64,000 nucleotides of DNA from Nematopogon swammerdamellus (Eukaryota > Arthropoda > Insecta > Lepidoptera > Adelidae), in contig OX336342.1 in NCBI GenBank assembly GCA_946902875.1, forward strand, positions 16,981,523 to 17,045,522. The letters are read 5' to 3'. Made by a program: the position numbers and the translations under genes. Positions 23,262 through 34,054 of the stretch are shown piece by piece. Each line of letters opens with the position of its first letter. Position 1 is the first letter of the stretch. A model generated the notes under the pieces. It had not been told where the DNA came from. It worked only from the letters and a program-made list of their open reading frames with translations, and searched no databases.

Positions 23262-25303
23262 TCAATACTAATAATGAATCTGTAAGGGGTGGTCATGGAG
23301 TAAGTTACTTTGTTTTAGGAAATATTGAGTTTGTAGCCTCTATGTATGATACTAAAGCTAAATTGACGATTTTTAGAAATCTTTTCTGTATGTATGTATG
23401 TATGTATGTTCCGCCATAACTCTTAAACCGATCATCCGAATTCGATGAAATTTTGTACAAGCACATTTAACTATATGGGACACAGGATAGGCTACATAAA
23501 ATTCAGTTCCGGTTACGCTAAGATGTGGCTCCCATACAAACCGATATGTTAAATCCGCGCGCCTTAGTACTATACATACATAGGTATTTACCGAGCGAGC
23601 GGCAGTTGGCGGCGCAGCGGCGCGGACGGCGCGGCGGCGCGGAGGCGGCGCGGGTGATGCGCGGCCTATAAACTCAACAGCGAACCGAGCAGCCACTCTA
23701 TATTCCTCTTTCACGCAAAAACTACTGAACAGATTTTGATGAGCCTTTACAGTACTATAGCTTATACAATACATTTAATTGGATACTGTATTTGCAATGC
23801 ATATTTTATAGTTTTGAATTAATTCTTATGAAAATACATACTTTTATCGCTTCTGGTATTTAAAGTAGATAAACTTTGGCTGTTACACTAAGTAATTTGG
23901 ACAAATAGTTTAAAAGATACGACGATGACAAAGCGCTTCTCTCAGCGGGGGGCAGCGGGGCGAGGCGAATATGTTTGTATGAATTTCGTCCATAAAATTT
24001 AAGCCGATCATCTAAATTCGATTAAAATTACTACACGCACATTTAGCTACTATCTTTTGCCCGCGGCTTCAATCGCGTGAAATTCGTATTTCAAAGAAGT
24101 AACTGAGGGCGAGGCCGAAGGCTGAGCTGCGTTCAGAAAGTCTATAAACCTTCTCGAAGAAAGTAAGTAAGAAAGGGCGAGGCCGTAGGCCGAGCTGCGT
24201 TCAGGAAAACGATAAACCATCTATAAGTAAATACATAAGTAATTAAGGGTGAGGCCGAAGGCCGAGCTTCGTTCAGGAAGACCATAAACCTTCTCGAAGA
24301 AAGTAAGTCATTAAGGGCGGGGCCGAAGGCCGAGCTGCGTTCAGGAAGATAATAAACCTTCTCGAAGACAGTAAGTAACTATGTGCGGGGCCGAAGGCCG
24401 AACTGCGTTCAAGAAGAGGATAAACCTTCAGCAAGAGCATAAACCTTCTCGGTGAAAGTAAGTATAAGCTATGGGTGAGGCCGAAGGCCCAGCTGCGTTC
24501 AGGAAGAGGATAAACCTTCTCGATGAAAGTAAGTAACGCAGAGCGGCCTTCGGCCTTGCCCTCAGTTACTTACTTTCTTCGAGAAGGTTTATAGTCTTCC
24601 TGAACGTAGCTCGGCCTTCGGCCTCGCCCTTAGTTACTTACTTCCTTAGATAAGGTTTTTGGTCTTCCTGAACGCAGCTCGGCATTCGGCCTCGCCCTTA
24701 GTTACTTACTTTCTTTGAGAAAGTTTATAGTCTTTCTGAACGCAGCTCGGCATTCGGCCTCGCCCTCAGTTACTTACATTTTCGAGAAGGTTTATCCTCT
24801 TTTTAAACGCAGTTCGGCCTTCGGCCTCGCCCATAGTTACTTACTGTCTTCGAGAAGGTATATTGTCTTCCTGAACGCAGCTCGGCCTTCGGCCTCGCTC
24901 TTAATTACTTACTTTCTTCGAGAAGGTTTATGGTTTCCTGAACGCAGCTCGGCCTTCGGCCTCGCTCTCAATTACTTACTTTCTTCGAGAAGGTTTATGG
25001 TTTCCTGAACGCAGCTCGGCCTTCGGCCTCGCCCTTAATTACTTATTTACTTAGAGATGGTTTATCGTATTCGTGAACGCAGCTCGGCCTACGGCCTCGC
25101 CCTTTGTTACTTACTTTCTTTGAGAAGGTTTATAGTCTTTCTGAACGCAGCTCGGCCTTCGGCCTCGCCCTCAGTATCTTACTTTCTTCGAGAAGGTTTA
25201 TAGTCTTCCTGCATGCAGTTCGGCCTTCGGCCTCGCCCTCAGTTACTTACTTTCTTCTTTGAAATACGAATTTCACGCGAGCGAAGCCGCGGGCAAAAGC
25301 TAG
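23262..25303 (+). mobile_element. Non-autonomous Helitron with inverted minisatellite arms
   Basis: Helitron signature: preceded by A, starts TCAATACTAATAATGAATC, ends with hairpin GCGAGCGAAGCCGCGGGC then CTAG, followed by T. No terminal inverted repeats in the usual sense and no TSD. Inside: (TGTA)n, a GC-rich block (23590-23660), then at about 24045 an inverted copy of the element's own 3' end, followed by about 7 minisatellite units in one orientation. At about 24540 the orientation flips and about 10 units lead to the true 3' end. No Rep/helicase ORF. Confidence 0.75.
24075..25260. repeat. About 70-base minisatellite in two opposite orientations (Helitron 1)
   Basis: Unit: GGGCGAGGCCGAAGGCCGAG, CTGCGTTCAGGAAGA, ATAAACCTTCTCGAAGAAAG, TAAGTAACTA. 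Each contains the mini-hairpin GGCC-TTC-GGCC. Left part up to about 24535 reads in this sense; from about 24540 it reads as the complement. Units differ by 5-15 percent. Confidence 0.85.
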
Positions 25304-26120
25304 TAAGATAGAAACCTGTATACCAACTCGAAAATGTTAAAGAATTATTTACATTAAACAATTTGCAAGTTTGCCACATAAATTCGCTCAAAATATTTAG
25401 GCATAGCTGTAAAATCATTAGCTCGGTTAAATTCCCAAATGAGAAATTACTGCGGAAGAGAGAGCGAGAACGAATATAAATTTATTAAATAAATCACAAA
25501 GTTGTAAAAATTAGGGTGCCGTAATTACAGGCACGCATCTGTAAAGGAGAGGTCTACCTATAAAACTATGTACCCACTGAGGGTCCCCTTTACTGGGTTT
25601 TTATCGTTTCTGGGGTCGTTAAAACGCTTTATCGTGCCTGAAATTGTTGTTTTATTACCGGCAGTGCTCTCTGTACGAGCACAATGAAATCTCGAGACAA
25701 TTAGCGGACGAGTTGAATTTGATCGCTTCATGAATTTCGTCTCTTTGTACGGCGACGTTTTGTGGAGTTAGGCGAATGAGGAACCCTTTAGGTCCTGCGA
25801 CTGACACAGGTACTCGCCGCTGTTTGTTCAATTTGAGTGACACATACTATGTGGATTATATGTTTCACTGAAATCGGTTTAAGTTTACATACATTTTCAC
25901 ATTTGTGTAACTATAAATGGATTTTAGTCGCGGATAGTTAACCCTACTTTTAATTGTATCCTCTGTAAACACATTTTTAGGGTTCCTTATCCATCGTACG
26001 GGACCCTATTACTAAGCCTACGCCGTCTGTCTGTCTGTCTGTCTGTCTCTTCGAAAGTCCGAGGGCTGTATCTCTTCAACCGTAATAGGTAGCCCATTGA
26101 AATTTTCACAGAATATGTGT

Positions 26121-29100
26121 TATTTAATAATAATAATATAACCGTTTATTGCATGAAAAAAAGACAAAAGCAATATAACAAAACACAGAGTAAAAATAAA
26201 ACTAGATACTAAACTAAAGAAACAATAACAAATAAATAACAATTTTGAAGAAAAACATAGCTAAGTATATAACTTTTATAGGTGAGTACATACTTTATTT
26301 TTCTTTCCTTCATCCAATGGGTGAGGTTATTACCCTATGGCAATCTCTTCCAGCTCACCCATTAGATTTAAGGGCACTAATTGTAATGGGGCGCAGCGAA
26401 CAAGTGCTAAATTGTACGCACCTTCAGAAAAAAAAATAATAAAAACACATTATGAATCAATAAAACAATGGCAACCGTGGATGGGGGTCGAAAGAGACAG
26501 ATCACTGTTGCGACAGGTAATGTTCCCTCAGGCGTGATTTGAAAATGTGCACACTCTGTGCACTGCGTATGGGCTCAGGCAATGCATTCCAGAGCCGCGG
26601 AGCATGAACAGAGAAAGAGCGAGACATAAATTCAGACCTGTGTTCCGGGATTAATAATAAGTTGGTTGATGTTGACCTCAGAGGGACTCCATGGCCGGCA
26701 AGAAGACAGAACATATTTTTTATGTACGTGGGTGTCACGGGGTTCGTTAGAGATTTGTACAGAAAAGTTAATATGTGTAGATTGCGTCGATCCCGTATTA
26801 TAAGCCACTTGAGTTCTTTCCGGTAGACTGAGACATGGTCATATTTTTTCAGATTAAAGATATATCGAATACAGGCATTCTGCATGCGTTCTAATTTATC
26901 TACTAATTCGCTCTTTAGGTCTAGATAGCATATGTCTGCATAATCAAGAAGGGGGAGTATATATGCTTGAGCAAGTTGAATTTTGATATGCTTGGGTAGG
27001 AACCTTTTCATTTTACGTAGCGAGTGTAAGCTGTAGTAAACCTTTTTGCTAACGTTATTAATATGTTCCTGCCACGTAAGATGTTCATCCATGAAGAGAC
27101 CCAGGTTTTTTACAGATTTCGAGTAGGGAATTGGTGTGCAGTCAACCAGGAGTGATGGTAGGGTGGATTTGTCAATCTTTTTTGTTAACTTTCGACTGCC
27201 TAGAATTATTGCTTGTGACTTTATCGGATTTATCAACACACCAAACCGCCTAGACCAATCACAGATGCAACGCAAGTCTCGGTTCAACTGTTCTATGGCG
27301 CCACTAATCGCATCAGGCTTTGTGTGAATGTATATTTGCATGTCGTCTGCATACATGTGGTACTTAGAGAGCAGAGTTGTCGTAATCGTTTTAATAAATA
27401 TACAAAAAAGTAGTGGCGACAAAACTCCTCCTTGCGGCACCCCAGAGGTCAGATCATGCCAAATCGACTGTTCAGCGCCATTCTTTACTGCTTGGTTACG
27501 ACCAATAAGGTAGGTAGAAAACCAGGACAATACGACATCACACATTTTAAGAGAGCGTAGACGAGCCAGCAGGATAGAAAAGTCAACCGTGTTAAATGTA
27601 TTGCTGAAGTCGAGTAGAACCATTACTGTAACCTTTCTATCATTCATGGCAGATCGTACGTCATCACTTATTTTCAGCAAAGCGGAAGTCGTACAGTGTC
27701 CTTGTTTGAAACCGGATTGAAGCGGATCATGCAAATTGTTTGATGTAATAAATTGCGCCACCTGGGTCTGTACCAAACGCTCTAGCACCTTGGATAATAC
27801 GGGCAGAATGGAGATAGGACGATAGTCTTTAGGCATTGAAGGCTTGCTATTTTTAGGCAGTGGTATGATCAGGGCTCTCTTCCAGATTGTTGGAAACGTT
27901 CCAGTGGACAGGGATGCATTAAATATATGAGTTAATATGGGCAGTATAACGTTAATAATCAGCATGAGCATTGTGATGCTGACCCCATCTCCTCCAACCG
28001 ATTTAGATTTAACTGCAGAGATGGCGTCCTTGACTTGTTTAGAGGAAACAGGGATAAACTCAAATGCCTCTATATTGGGTAGGTCTTCATTGTGAATAGT
28101 CTCGACGGCTTCAGTCCTAGAGGCCTCACTTAGGGCGGCTGGCGGAGTAGCAAAATGACGATTGAGATCGTTTATATCCAAGTCTATCTTGTGCTCACCT
28201 TTTTTGTCTTCACAAGCACCCACAGATCTTAGAAAACTCCACAGATTTGCATCATTATTTTCGGAAATATGCTTGTAAATATGGGCTTGTAAATATTGTA
28301 AGCATTTAGCGTTTCTACAAGACTGAACACATCGATTACGCAGTACCTTGTAACTGTCCCAGAGTTCAGCGGTAGGGTTTTTGTTGTGTTTTGCCTTTGC
28401 GTCATCTCTGGCAGCCATTTCACTACGTATCTTGTCCGTAATCCAGGGCGCCGGAAGCTGCCTCAGCCTCATGCACCTAATGGGAGCGTGTATATCGAAC
28501 AGATCTATCAGCATCCTGTTAAAAGCATCGACCTTCTCATCAATATTGTCCATACTACGTAAACTGTTCCAATCAATTGTGGCGGCATCCTTAAGCAGTT
28601 TTTCTGGTTCAATCTTTTTAAAGTTCCTCCGGTAATCAATTCGAGGCTTCGCCTTAGGAGTTTTAATTTTATACGAAACATGTATCAAATCGTGATGTGA
28701 GAAAGCAGGTGCTGCCAGACGGCCAAAGTTAGAGACGTGTTCCTTTGATATAACCAAGGCGACATCCAGGTGTGAATGTGTGGTGTGTAAATGGTAAGTA
28801 GGACCTAATTCAAGACGGTTGAGATTAAGTGAGGCAATAATATTAAGGAGTTTGGACGTACGCGCGTCGGTTTTAGCCAGGCAGGTGTTCAAATCACCGA
28901 GCAGGACAGTGTGTGCATAATTAGTAACGTGTGTAGATAAGACGGTTTCCAGTTCAGCAAAATAATTAGTTTTTGGGGGACAGTAAATCACAACCAAGAG
29001 CATCTTTACGTAATTCACCTGGGCTTCCATCACAATATACTCCGCCCCTTTGTAATGAGGGTCAGAAAGAGCTAGAATTTTGTGCTTAAAATCCTCCCGC

Positions 29101-29868
29101 AGGTACACTGCTACCCCTCCACCGCGACACCTCAGCCTGTCGTGTCTGATTAGTGCATATCCCGGCAGCGAGAGAGACTTTGATGACAATGAGGGCTTGA
29201 GCCACGTTTCGCTAATCGCTATCGCGTGCACTGGGAGATTTATAAAGGAAGTCAGGAACTCATCCTTGTGGTCGTCCAGGCTCTGGGCATTGATGTGCAC
29301 CGCTTGAAAATGCTTTGCGTCATTTTGAGATAAAATGTGCTTAAGTTTACAGTTTAAATCAGCCTGTCTACCTGCGGGAGAAACTGAACTAGCCGGAGAC
29401 GAAGAAGCCAGTATAAACCCGCCGTCCTCACTCGTACTTTCAGAAAGATATTCATCGGAGGAATCATCGCCTGCCGCAGAGTAAAATGTCTCATCAGAAT
29501 CCTCACCATCACTTGCCATTGTCAAACAAAAGGAAAAAAAAGAATGAAAAAATAGTCTAATAAAGAAAAATATAAAAAAAAACAAAACAAAATAGAAGAA
29601 AAACAAAATTTAATCACAAAAAAAGAGACAAAACCTCTCAACAAATAAATAAGAGAAAAAAAAAATATTAAAACAAGATTTTAAATCAAAATGAGATTTC
29701 AGTAAAGACCTGCTGTATTTTTAATATGCTTACATTGAGGTCATTTAGTTGTCATGAAAAGTTAATGAAAATAGACATTCAACCATGTAGGTATGTATGT
29801 TTCTATCTCTGTTCATAGGTTTATATGACAGAAAGTACTGAAGTACCTTCCTAGATATCCATAAGCAC
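26121..29868 (-). mobile_element. CR1/Daphne-like non-LTR retrotransposon, nearly complete
   Basis: Minus-strand LINE with one long intact ORF, a 3' UTR ending near 26121-26155 in AATAAA and a (TTA)n tail, and a short A/T-rich 5' region (29520-about 29868). It interrupts a microsatellite-bearing element: the host sequence breaks after CACAGAATATGTG (about 26120) and resumes with ATGGCCGATATAAC (about 29873), as judged from uninterrupted copies near 9975 and 41085. No ORF1 (gag-like) frame is seen. The boundaries are good to about 10 bases. The open frame and simple tail suggest a recent insertion. Confidence 0.85.
26502..29519 (-). CDS. LINE ORF2: AP endonuclease plus reverse transcriptase
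   Basis: About 1005 residues from ATG 29519 (MASDGEDSDE). The frame stays open 29 codons further upstream, but that part is Phe-rich translation of A/T-rich 5' UTR and is left out. N-terminus is acidic and Ser-rich. Residues about 70-300 form an APE-type endonuclease: HINAQSL, AISETW (catalytic Glu), GGGVAVY, LLGDLN, SHLDVAL and SHHDLI. Residues about 500-790 form the reverse transcriptase: DYRPISIL, LQSGFKQGHCTT, LLDFSNTFNTVD (motif A Asp kept), SGVPQGGVLSPLLF and YADDMQIY (motif C). The C-terminus carries the common LINE tail block, RSFSVHAPRLWNALP. All catalytic residues expected for target-primed reverse transcription are present and no stop interrupts the frame, so it may be active or recently so. 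Motif A reads NTF where KAF is usual. Clade (CR1/Daphne group) is assigned from motif style only. Confidence 0.9.
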   Translation of the reverse strand: MASDGEDSDETFYSAAGDDSSDEYLSESTSEDGGFILASSSPASSVSPAGRQADLNCKLKHILSQNDAKHFQAVHINAQSLDDHKDEFLTSFINLPVHAIAISETWLKPSLSSKSLSLPGYALIRHDRLRCRGGGVAVYLREDFKHKILALSDPHYKGAEYIVMEAQVNYVKMLLVVIYCPPKTNYFAELETVLSTHVTNYAHTVLLGDLNTCLAKTDARTSKLLNIIASLNLNRLELGPTYHLHTTHSHLDVALVISKEHVSNFGRLAAPAFSHHDLIHVSYKIKTPKAKPRIDYRRNFKKIEPEKLLKDAATIDWNSLRSMDNIDEKVDAFNRMLIDLFDIHAPIRCMRLRQLPAPWITDKIRSEMAARDDAKAKHNKNPTAELWDSYKVLRNRCVQSCRNAKCLQYLQAHIYKHISENNDANLWSFLRSVGACEDKKGEHKIDLDINDLNRHFATPPAALSEASRTEAVETIHNEDLPNIEAFEFIPVSSKQVKDAISAVKSKSVGGDGVSITMLMLIINVILPILTHIFNASLSTGTFPTIWKRALIIPLPKNSKPSMPKDYRPISILPVLSKVLERLVQTQVAQFITSNNLHDPLQSGFKQGHCTTSALLKISDDVRSAMNDRKVTVMVLLDFSNTFNTVDFSILLARLRSLKMCDVVLSWFSTYLIGRNQAVKNGAEQSIWHDLTSGVPQGGVLSPLLFCIFIKTITTTLLSKYHMYADDMQIYIHTKPDAISGAIEQLNRDLRCICDWSRRFGVLINPIKSQAIILGSRKLTKKIDKSTLPSLLVDCTPIPYSKSVKNLGLFMDEHLTWQEHINNVSKKVYYSLHSLRKMKRFLPKHIKIQLAQAYILPLLDYADICYLDLKSELVDKLERMQNACIRYIFNLKKYDHVSVYRKELKWLIIRDRRNLHILTFLYKSLTNPVTPTYIKNMFCLLAGHGVPLRSTSTNLLLIPEHRSEFMSRSFSVHAPRLWNALPEPIRSAQSVHIFKSRLREHYLSQQ

Positions 29869-30127
29869 ATTATTATGGCCGATATAACAACAAAATAATA
29901 AAAATAAGAAAAAGTAAAAAATTCACGGGGTCCTCATATAAGAAACTAAAAAGTGTATGCGCGCCATCTACCGAAAAGAGTATGAAGCATTTTAACTAAT
30001 CATGAATTTTAATTAATATGAAGCATTTCATAAAACACGCCATAGATGGCGTGAGTGGCGCTGACCATGACTTGGTGATACGGAACCCTCGGTGCGCGAG
30101 TTCGACTTGCACTTGGCCGATATTTTT

Positions 30128-30256
30128 TTATTGAAACCAGCATGCTGGCCGTGCATTATTTCATCTGTGACTGTGCCGAGGGACCAATGGTGCAATCGAT
30201 GAGATTCACCTCTCTTCGCGATATCGCGCTCAGTGAGACGCCATACCCGCAGATTT
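30128..30256 (-). mobile_element. LINE tail fragment
   Basis: TTTTTTTATTGAAACCAGCA, GTGCCGAGGGACCAATGGTG and CGCTCAGTGAGACGCC match the second tail family. It is wedged between a microsatellite-bearing element (ends about 30127) and the 5' end of a Helitron (30258). Confidence 0.55.
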
Positions 30257-30769
30257 ATCTATACATATAATAAAATCGTAGAGGTAAGAAAGTCTGTACA
30301 TTGAATGTATTCGGAAAAAAACTAACCAGGGTGGCTTAAAATGAGATACTGAACATGTTAGAACAGTTTTTAAAATTTTTGTTTGTTTGTTTGTTTGTTT
30401 GTTTGTCTGTACGCGCATCACGCAAAAACCACTCAACGGAATTAGACGAAACTTTGTATAGTGGCAGTTTATATGCCGGGTTAACATAATACGTAAAAAA
30501 AATTAACAAAAATAAAAAAAAATTAACAATTATAAACATTGTTGCGCGTTTAAAATCACGTAGTCCAAAGTAAAGGTAAAAACAATTTTAAATGTCATGT
30601 TGACAACGGAGAACTGTCATCTCGACGTGAGCTGGCCGGTGACAAATTCTTTGATAAATAAAAATAATAATTGAAAGTCGAAGTTATGTCGCTGTCATTG
30701 GTGCAATAAAATTTATATATCTGTTGCCCGCGGCTTCGCTCGCGCGAAATTCGTATTTAAAAAAAAGAA

Positions 30770-32215
30770 AGTAAGTAACTAAAGGCGGGCCCGAAGGCGG
30801 ATCTGCGCTCACGTAAACGATATTCTTTCTCGATGAAAGTAACTAAGGGCGAGGCGAAAGGCGGAGCTGATTTCAGGAAGAAGAAAAACATTCTTGAAGA
30901 AAATAAGTAACTAAGGGCGAGGCCGAAGGCCGAGCTCTATTCTGGAAGACCATAAACCTTCTCGAAGAAAGTAAGTAACTATGGGCGAGGCCGCAGGCCG
31001 AGCTGCGTTCAGGAAGAAGCTAAACCATCTTGAAGAAAGTAAGTAACTAAGGCGAGGCCGAAGGCCGAGCTACGTTCGGATAATTGAAAAACCATCTCGA
31101 AGAAAGCAAGTAACTAAGGGCGAGGCCGAAGGCCGAGCTGCGTTCAGGAAGAAGCTAAACCATCTTGAAGAAAGTAAGCAACTAAGGCGAGGCCGAAGGC
31201 CGAGCTACGTTCTGACAAATGATAAACCATCTCGAAGAAAGCAAGTAACTAAGGGCGAGGCCGAAGGCCGAGCTGCGTTCAGGAAGAAGCTAAACCATCT
31301 CGAATAAAGTTAATTAATATTAAGATTGAGTTAATTTAATTTAAATTTTATTATAAAGTCCACGCTTCTAACGGCAAATATACCGTGCATCCTAGAACCT
31401 CGCGGTTATTCCCGGCTGGATGGCAAGAGGCCCGATGCTAGAGACCTTAGTGCCATGGACTAAGGGTAGTTCTTTGATGTGGGACGCCACTTTTGTTCTC
31501 ACATTGGCTCCAAGTCACGTTAGGACATCTTCAAGAGCGGCTGGCGCGGACGAGGCTGGGGCGGAGAGCCTCCAACGCAGCAAATATAGAAATATAATTC
31601 AAGATTTCGAATTTGTTGCGTTTGCGGTTGAAACCCTCGGTCCGTGGAGCAGTGAAGCCAAAAGAGGCTTGAGCTGGTTGACGCAACTGGTGTCCCGTCA
31701 TCAAGGGCTTATGTACTTCATTCAAAGGGTAAGCCTTGCCATCCAGCGGGGTAATGCCGCAAGTGCTCTAAGAACATTTGAAAATGCCCGTTTTGATAGT
31801 TATTTTAATGTTTGTTAGGTAGGTTTAATTCTTTAGTTATTAATATTACTTTTTTATTTATATGAAATAAATAGATTGAGTAAACGATATTATATTCTAT
31901 CGAAGAAAGGAAGTCTTTAAGGGCGAGGCCCGAAGGCAGAAGAGGGTTTTTGGTTTACCTGAACGCAACTCGGCCTTCGGCCTCGCACTTAGTTCCTTCC
32001 TTTCTTCCAGAAGGTTTGTCGTCTTCCTGAACGCAGCTCGGCCTTCGGCCTCGCCCTTACTTACTTCCTTTATTTGAGAAAGGTTTATCGTTTATCTGAA
32101 AGCAGCTCGGCCTTCGGCCTCGCCCTTAGTTAGTTACTTTCTTTAAGAAGGTTTATCGATTACCTGAACGCAGCTCGGCCTTCGGCCTCGCCCTTAGTTA
32201 CTTACATTCTTCTTT
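30770..32215. repeat. Minisatellite of Helitron 2, two orientations
   Basis: Same about 70-base unit as at 24075. About eight units read GAGGCCGAAGGCCGAGC before 31320; four or five read GCTCGGCCTTCGGCCTCGC after 31940. Interrupted at 31332-31872. Confidence 0.85.
31332..31872 (+). pseudogene. 5'-truncated retroelement tail encoding a restriction-like endonuclease fragment
   Basis: A 541-base insertion in a Helitron minisatellite, flanked by 9-base direct repeats AGATTGAGT (31323-31331 and 31873-31881). It encodes IIKSTLLTANIPCILEPRG and YSRLDGKRPDA, then after a frameshift (about 31437-31450) LVPWTKGSSLMWDATFV, later VETLGPWSSEAKRG, and finally QRVSLAIQRGNAASALR, with a stop at 31816-31818. 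The KRPD followed about 14 residues later by WD fits the (R/K)PD-x12-14-D/E signature of the restriction-like endonucleases at the C-terminus of R2/R4/NeSL-type LINEs. The same conserved block is common as an orphan ORF in invertebrate genomes. Family assignment is inference; the TSD, frameshift and A-rich end (ATATGAAATAAAT) are seen. Confidence 0.65.
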
Positions 32216-32739
32216 GGAATACGAATTTCACGCGAGCGGAGCCGCGGGCTCAGCTAGTAATGAAATAATTCCAAAAGTGAGAGGTAGAAAAGGTTCTAAT
32301 CTCGGATTTAGGTACACAAATTAGTTTTTGTTTTTATTGTCGGAGAAAACATCGGCGAAGTAGCACTGTGCGTAGGTCTGCAGACAAACAATTCTAAATG
32401 CCATAACTACATTTACGTTGATACCCAATTTATTTCAGGTAATCTTGTTTTCTAGTCTCAAAATAAAATAAAAATAATAAGAATATTGCTTGATTTAACC
32501 TGAAATTAAAAGAAAAACCTACGCACACCAACAGGTATGTCAATGCCAGTTCACATCACCATCCAGCGCAGTTACGATCAGTGAGCACCTCTCTAGTAAA
32601 CAGACCACACAAGATCTGTGATGATGATTACATCTAGGAGGAGCTTGCCAAAGTAAGGACAGCGTTGCGGCAGAATGGCTACAAACCACGAGCCTGCCTA
32701 TCTGTTCAACATGCAACAACAGGGCGGCAGAGGGTAGAG

Positions 32740-33053
32740 GTACTTTAAAAGAATAGCCCCACTGCATCTCTCCCCGTGTATGTCGTATAAGGCGACTAAG
32801 GGATATGACTCCCTTCTTATATTACTAGGTGGTAGGGTTCAACCCGCCCGGGTTGGTACCACCGCACTGAATGAAAGGTCGGTCGAAACGGCTATGTAAA
32901 TAGTTTGTGTTTTCCGTCCAGTTCAGTGTAGCCGGCACGACCGAAGGGAATCACTGACGTGGCACCAAGTTCATCCGGTGTTATGGGCTGACATCACGGA
33001 TGTTGTAGGTGATGAAGCCAACCGTGTCAGCATCAATAAAAAAAAAAAAAAAA
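32740..33053 (+). mobile_element. SINE type B body with third head, abutting Penelope fragment
   Basis: AGAATAGCCCCACTGCATCT block, type B body and a 15-base A tail (about 33038-33052). It ends where the Penelope coding frame begins. Confidence 0.75.
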
Positions 33054-33063
33054 GTCCGAAGGC

Positions 33064-33693
33064 GGTGCGCCTACATACTTACCATACATACGGGGGATTA
33101 CGGACCGTATAGGTAAGTTGACGAGCAAATTAAGCATAAAGACCTTCTACAAACCTGTCCCAAAAATCCAAGGCATGTTGAGAACAGTCAAGGACCAGAT
33201 TCCACTGCAGGCTCCAGGTGTATATAAAATACCATGTAGCTGTGGGAGGTCCTACATCGGACAAACGAAGCGGAGTGTTCAGACAAGGTTGTCGGAACAC
33301 ATTAGGGCGATGAAGAACAACGAGTTCCATAAGTCAGCCATCTGTGAGCATGCTCTGGACAGTGGCACAAATCATTGGATTCGATTCAACCAAACCAGTA
33401 CGATAGCAGTGGAAAAACACTATGTACCACGTTTGGCTCGGAAATCCATTCAAATTTCCAGACATGCCGATTTTAACAGAGAAGACAGCATGGTAATATC
33501 TTCGTCGTGGACTCTTCTGCTGGCGAAGCATGGCTCGGGTGGTAACCGGCATCAAGCTCTGGCAGGCATAGACACAGTGAGCTACGTGTGCACCGACCCT
33601 TTCCAGCAAGATATGTCGAACCTACCCGCATCGGCCGAAGTACCCGCGCATCGCTACAATCTACGTCAGCGGCGACCGGCAGTTAACATCTGA
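33064..33693 (+). pseudogene. Penelope-like element fragment: C-terminus with GIY-YIG endonuclease
   Basis: An open frame from at least 33064 (no Met until 33118) to a stop at 33691-33693. It holds the linker after the reverse transcriptase (LPYIRGITDRIGKL, IKTFYKPVPKIQ) and then a GIY-YIG endonuclease: GVYKIPCSCGRSYIGQTKRS, a second block with EH, CEHALDSG, and FNREDS near the C-terminus. GVY replaces the usual GIY. The reverse transcriptase that should precede it is missing; the 5' side is cut by the poly(A) of a SINE that ends at about 33050. Penelope elements encode RT plus GIY-YIG, so this is a 5'-truncated copy. The frame is intact over its length. Confidence 0.85.
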
Positions 33694-33835
33694 CTGGACG
33701 ACGTGTCGGGTGTCCTCCAGGTCGTCGCAGACCGCGAGTCTTGAAGATGTTCCCGGAGTGTGGGACGAAACGTCGACAAACAAAGTGAGTCGTTGTCAGT
33801 ATACCGCGTAACCGAAAACATTGTCATAATGTGTA
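33694..33835 (+). mobile_element. 3' UTR of the Penelope-like fragment, with hammerhead-like core
   Basis: Follows the GIY-YIG stop. At 33740-33780 it reads TTGAAGATG, then TTCCC-loop-GGGA, then CGAAACGTCGAC. This is the layout of the type of hammerhead ribozyme known from Penelope elements (CUGAUGA, stem II, GAAA), but the first core box has substitutions, so cleavage is doubtful. The 3' border is uncertain. Confidence 0.45.
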
Positions 33836-34054
33836 ATAGCGGTATGTGTAAAGCCTAAACGAACATATTGAAATTGAAAGGCTTTCATAGATAATATTGT
33901 CCACCTAACAATGTATGTGTCTAATTGCCGTCAATTCATCCTGAAATTTCAGAACAAAAAACTAGGCCAATTATTATTTTATTCAGTGTCGAGCTCAACA
34001 GCCCCTCACTACATATGCAGGTACCTATATCTCGCTCAAACAATAACATTCCAG

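Larger units (their letters stand above)
25975..30127 (-). mobile_element. Microsatellite-bearing element split by the LINE
   Basis: Left part 25975-26120 (TTAGGGTTCCTTATCCATCG, (CTGT)n, GTAATAGGTAGCCC) and right part 29870-30127 (ATGGCCGATATAACAACAAA to TTCGACTTGCACTTGGCCGA) are consecutive in other copies. The 3.7-kb LINE lies between. Confidence 0.65.
30258..32257 (+). mobile_element. Non-autonomous Helitron with inverted minisatellite arms and a nested insertion
   Basis: A then TCTATACATATAATAAAATC at the 5' end; GCGGAGCCGCGGGCTCAG CTAG then T at the 3' end (32254-32257). Contains (GTTT)n near 30380, an inverted own 3' end at about 30720, minisatellite units in one sense (30780-31320), the 541-base retroelement insertion, then units in the other sense (31940-32215). 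Same plan as 23262-25303 with a different 5' end. Confidence 0.7.

Noticed and set aside
24075..25260. CRISPR-like array
   Set aside because: Units are adjacent with no unique spacers, vary among themselves, and lie in a eukaryotic Helitron.
29520..29606. Phe-rich N-terminal extension of the LINE ORF as a membrane segment
   Set aside because: It is translation of an A-rich 5' UTR on the opposite strand; the acidic MASDGEDSDE start is more plausible.
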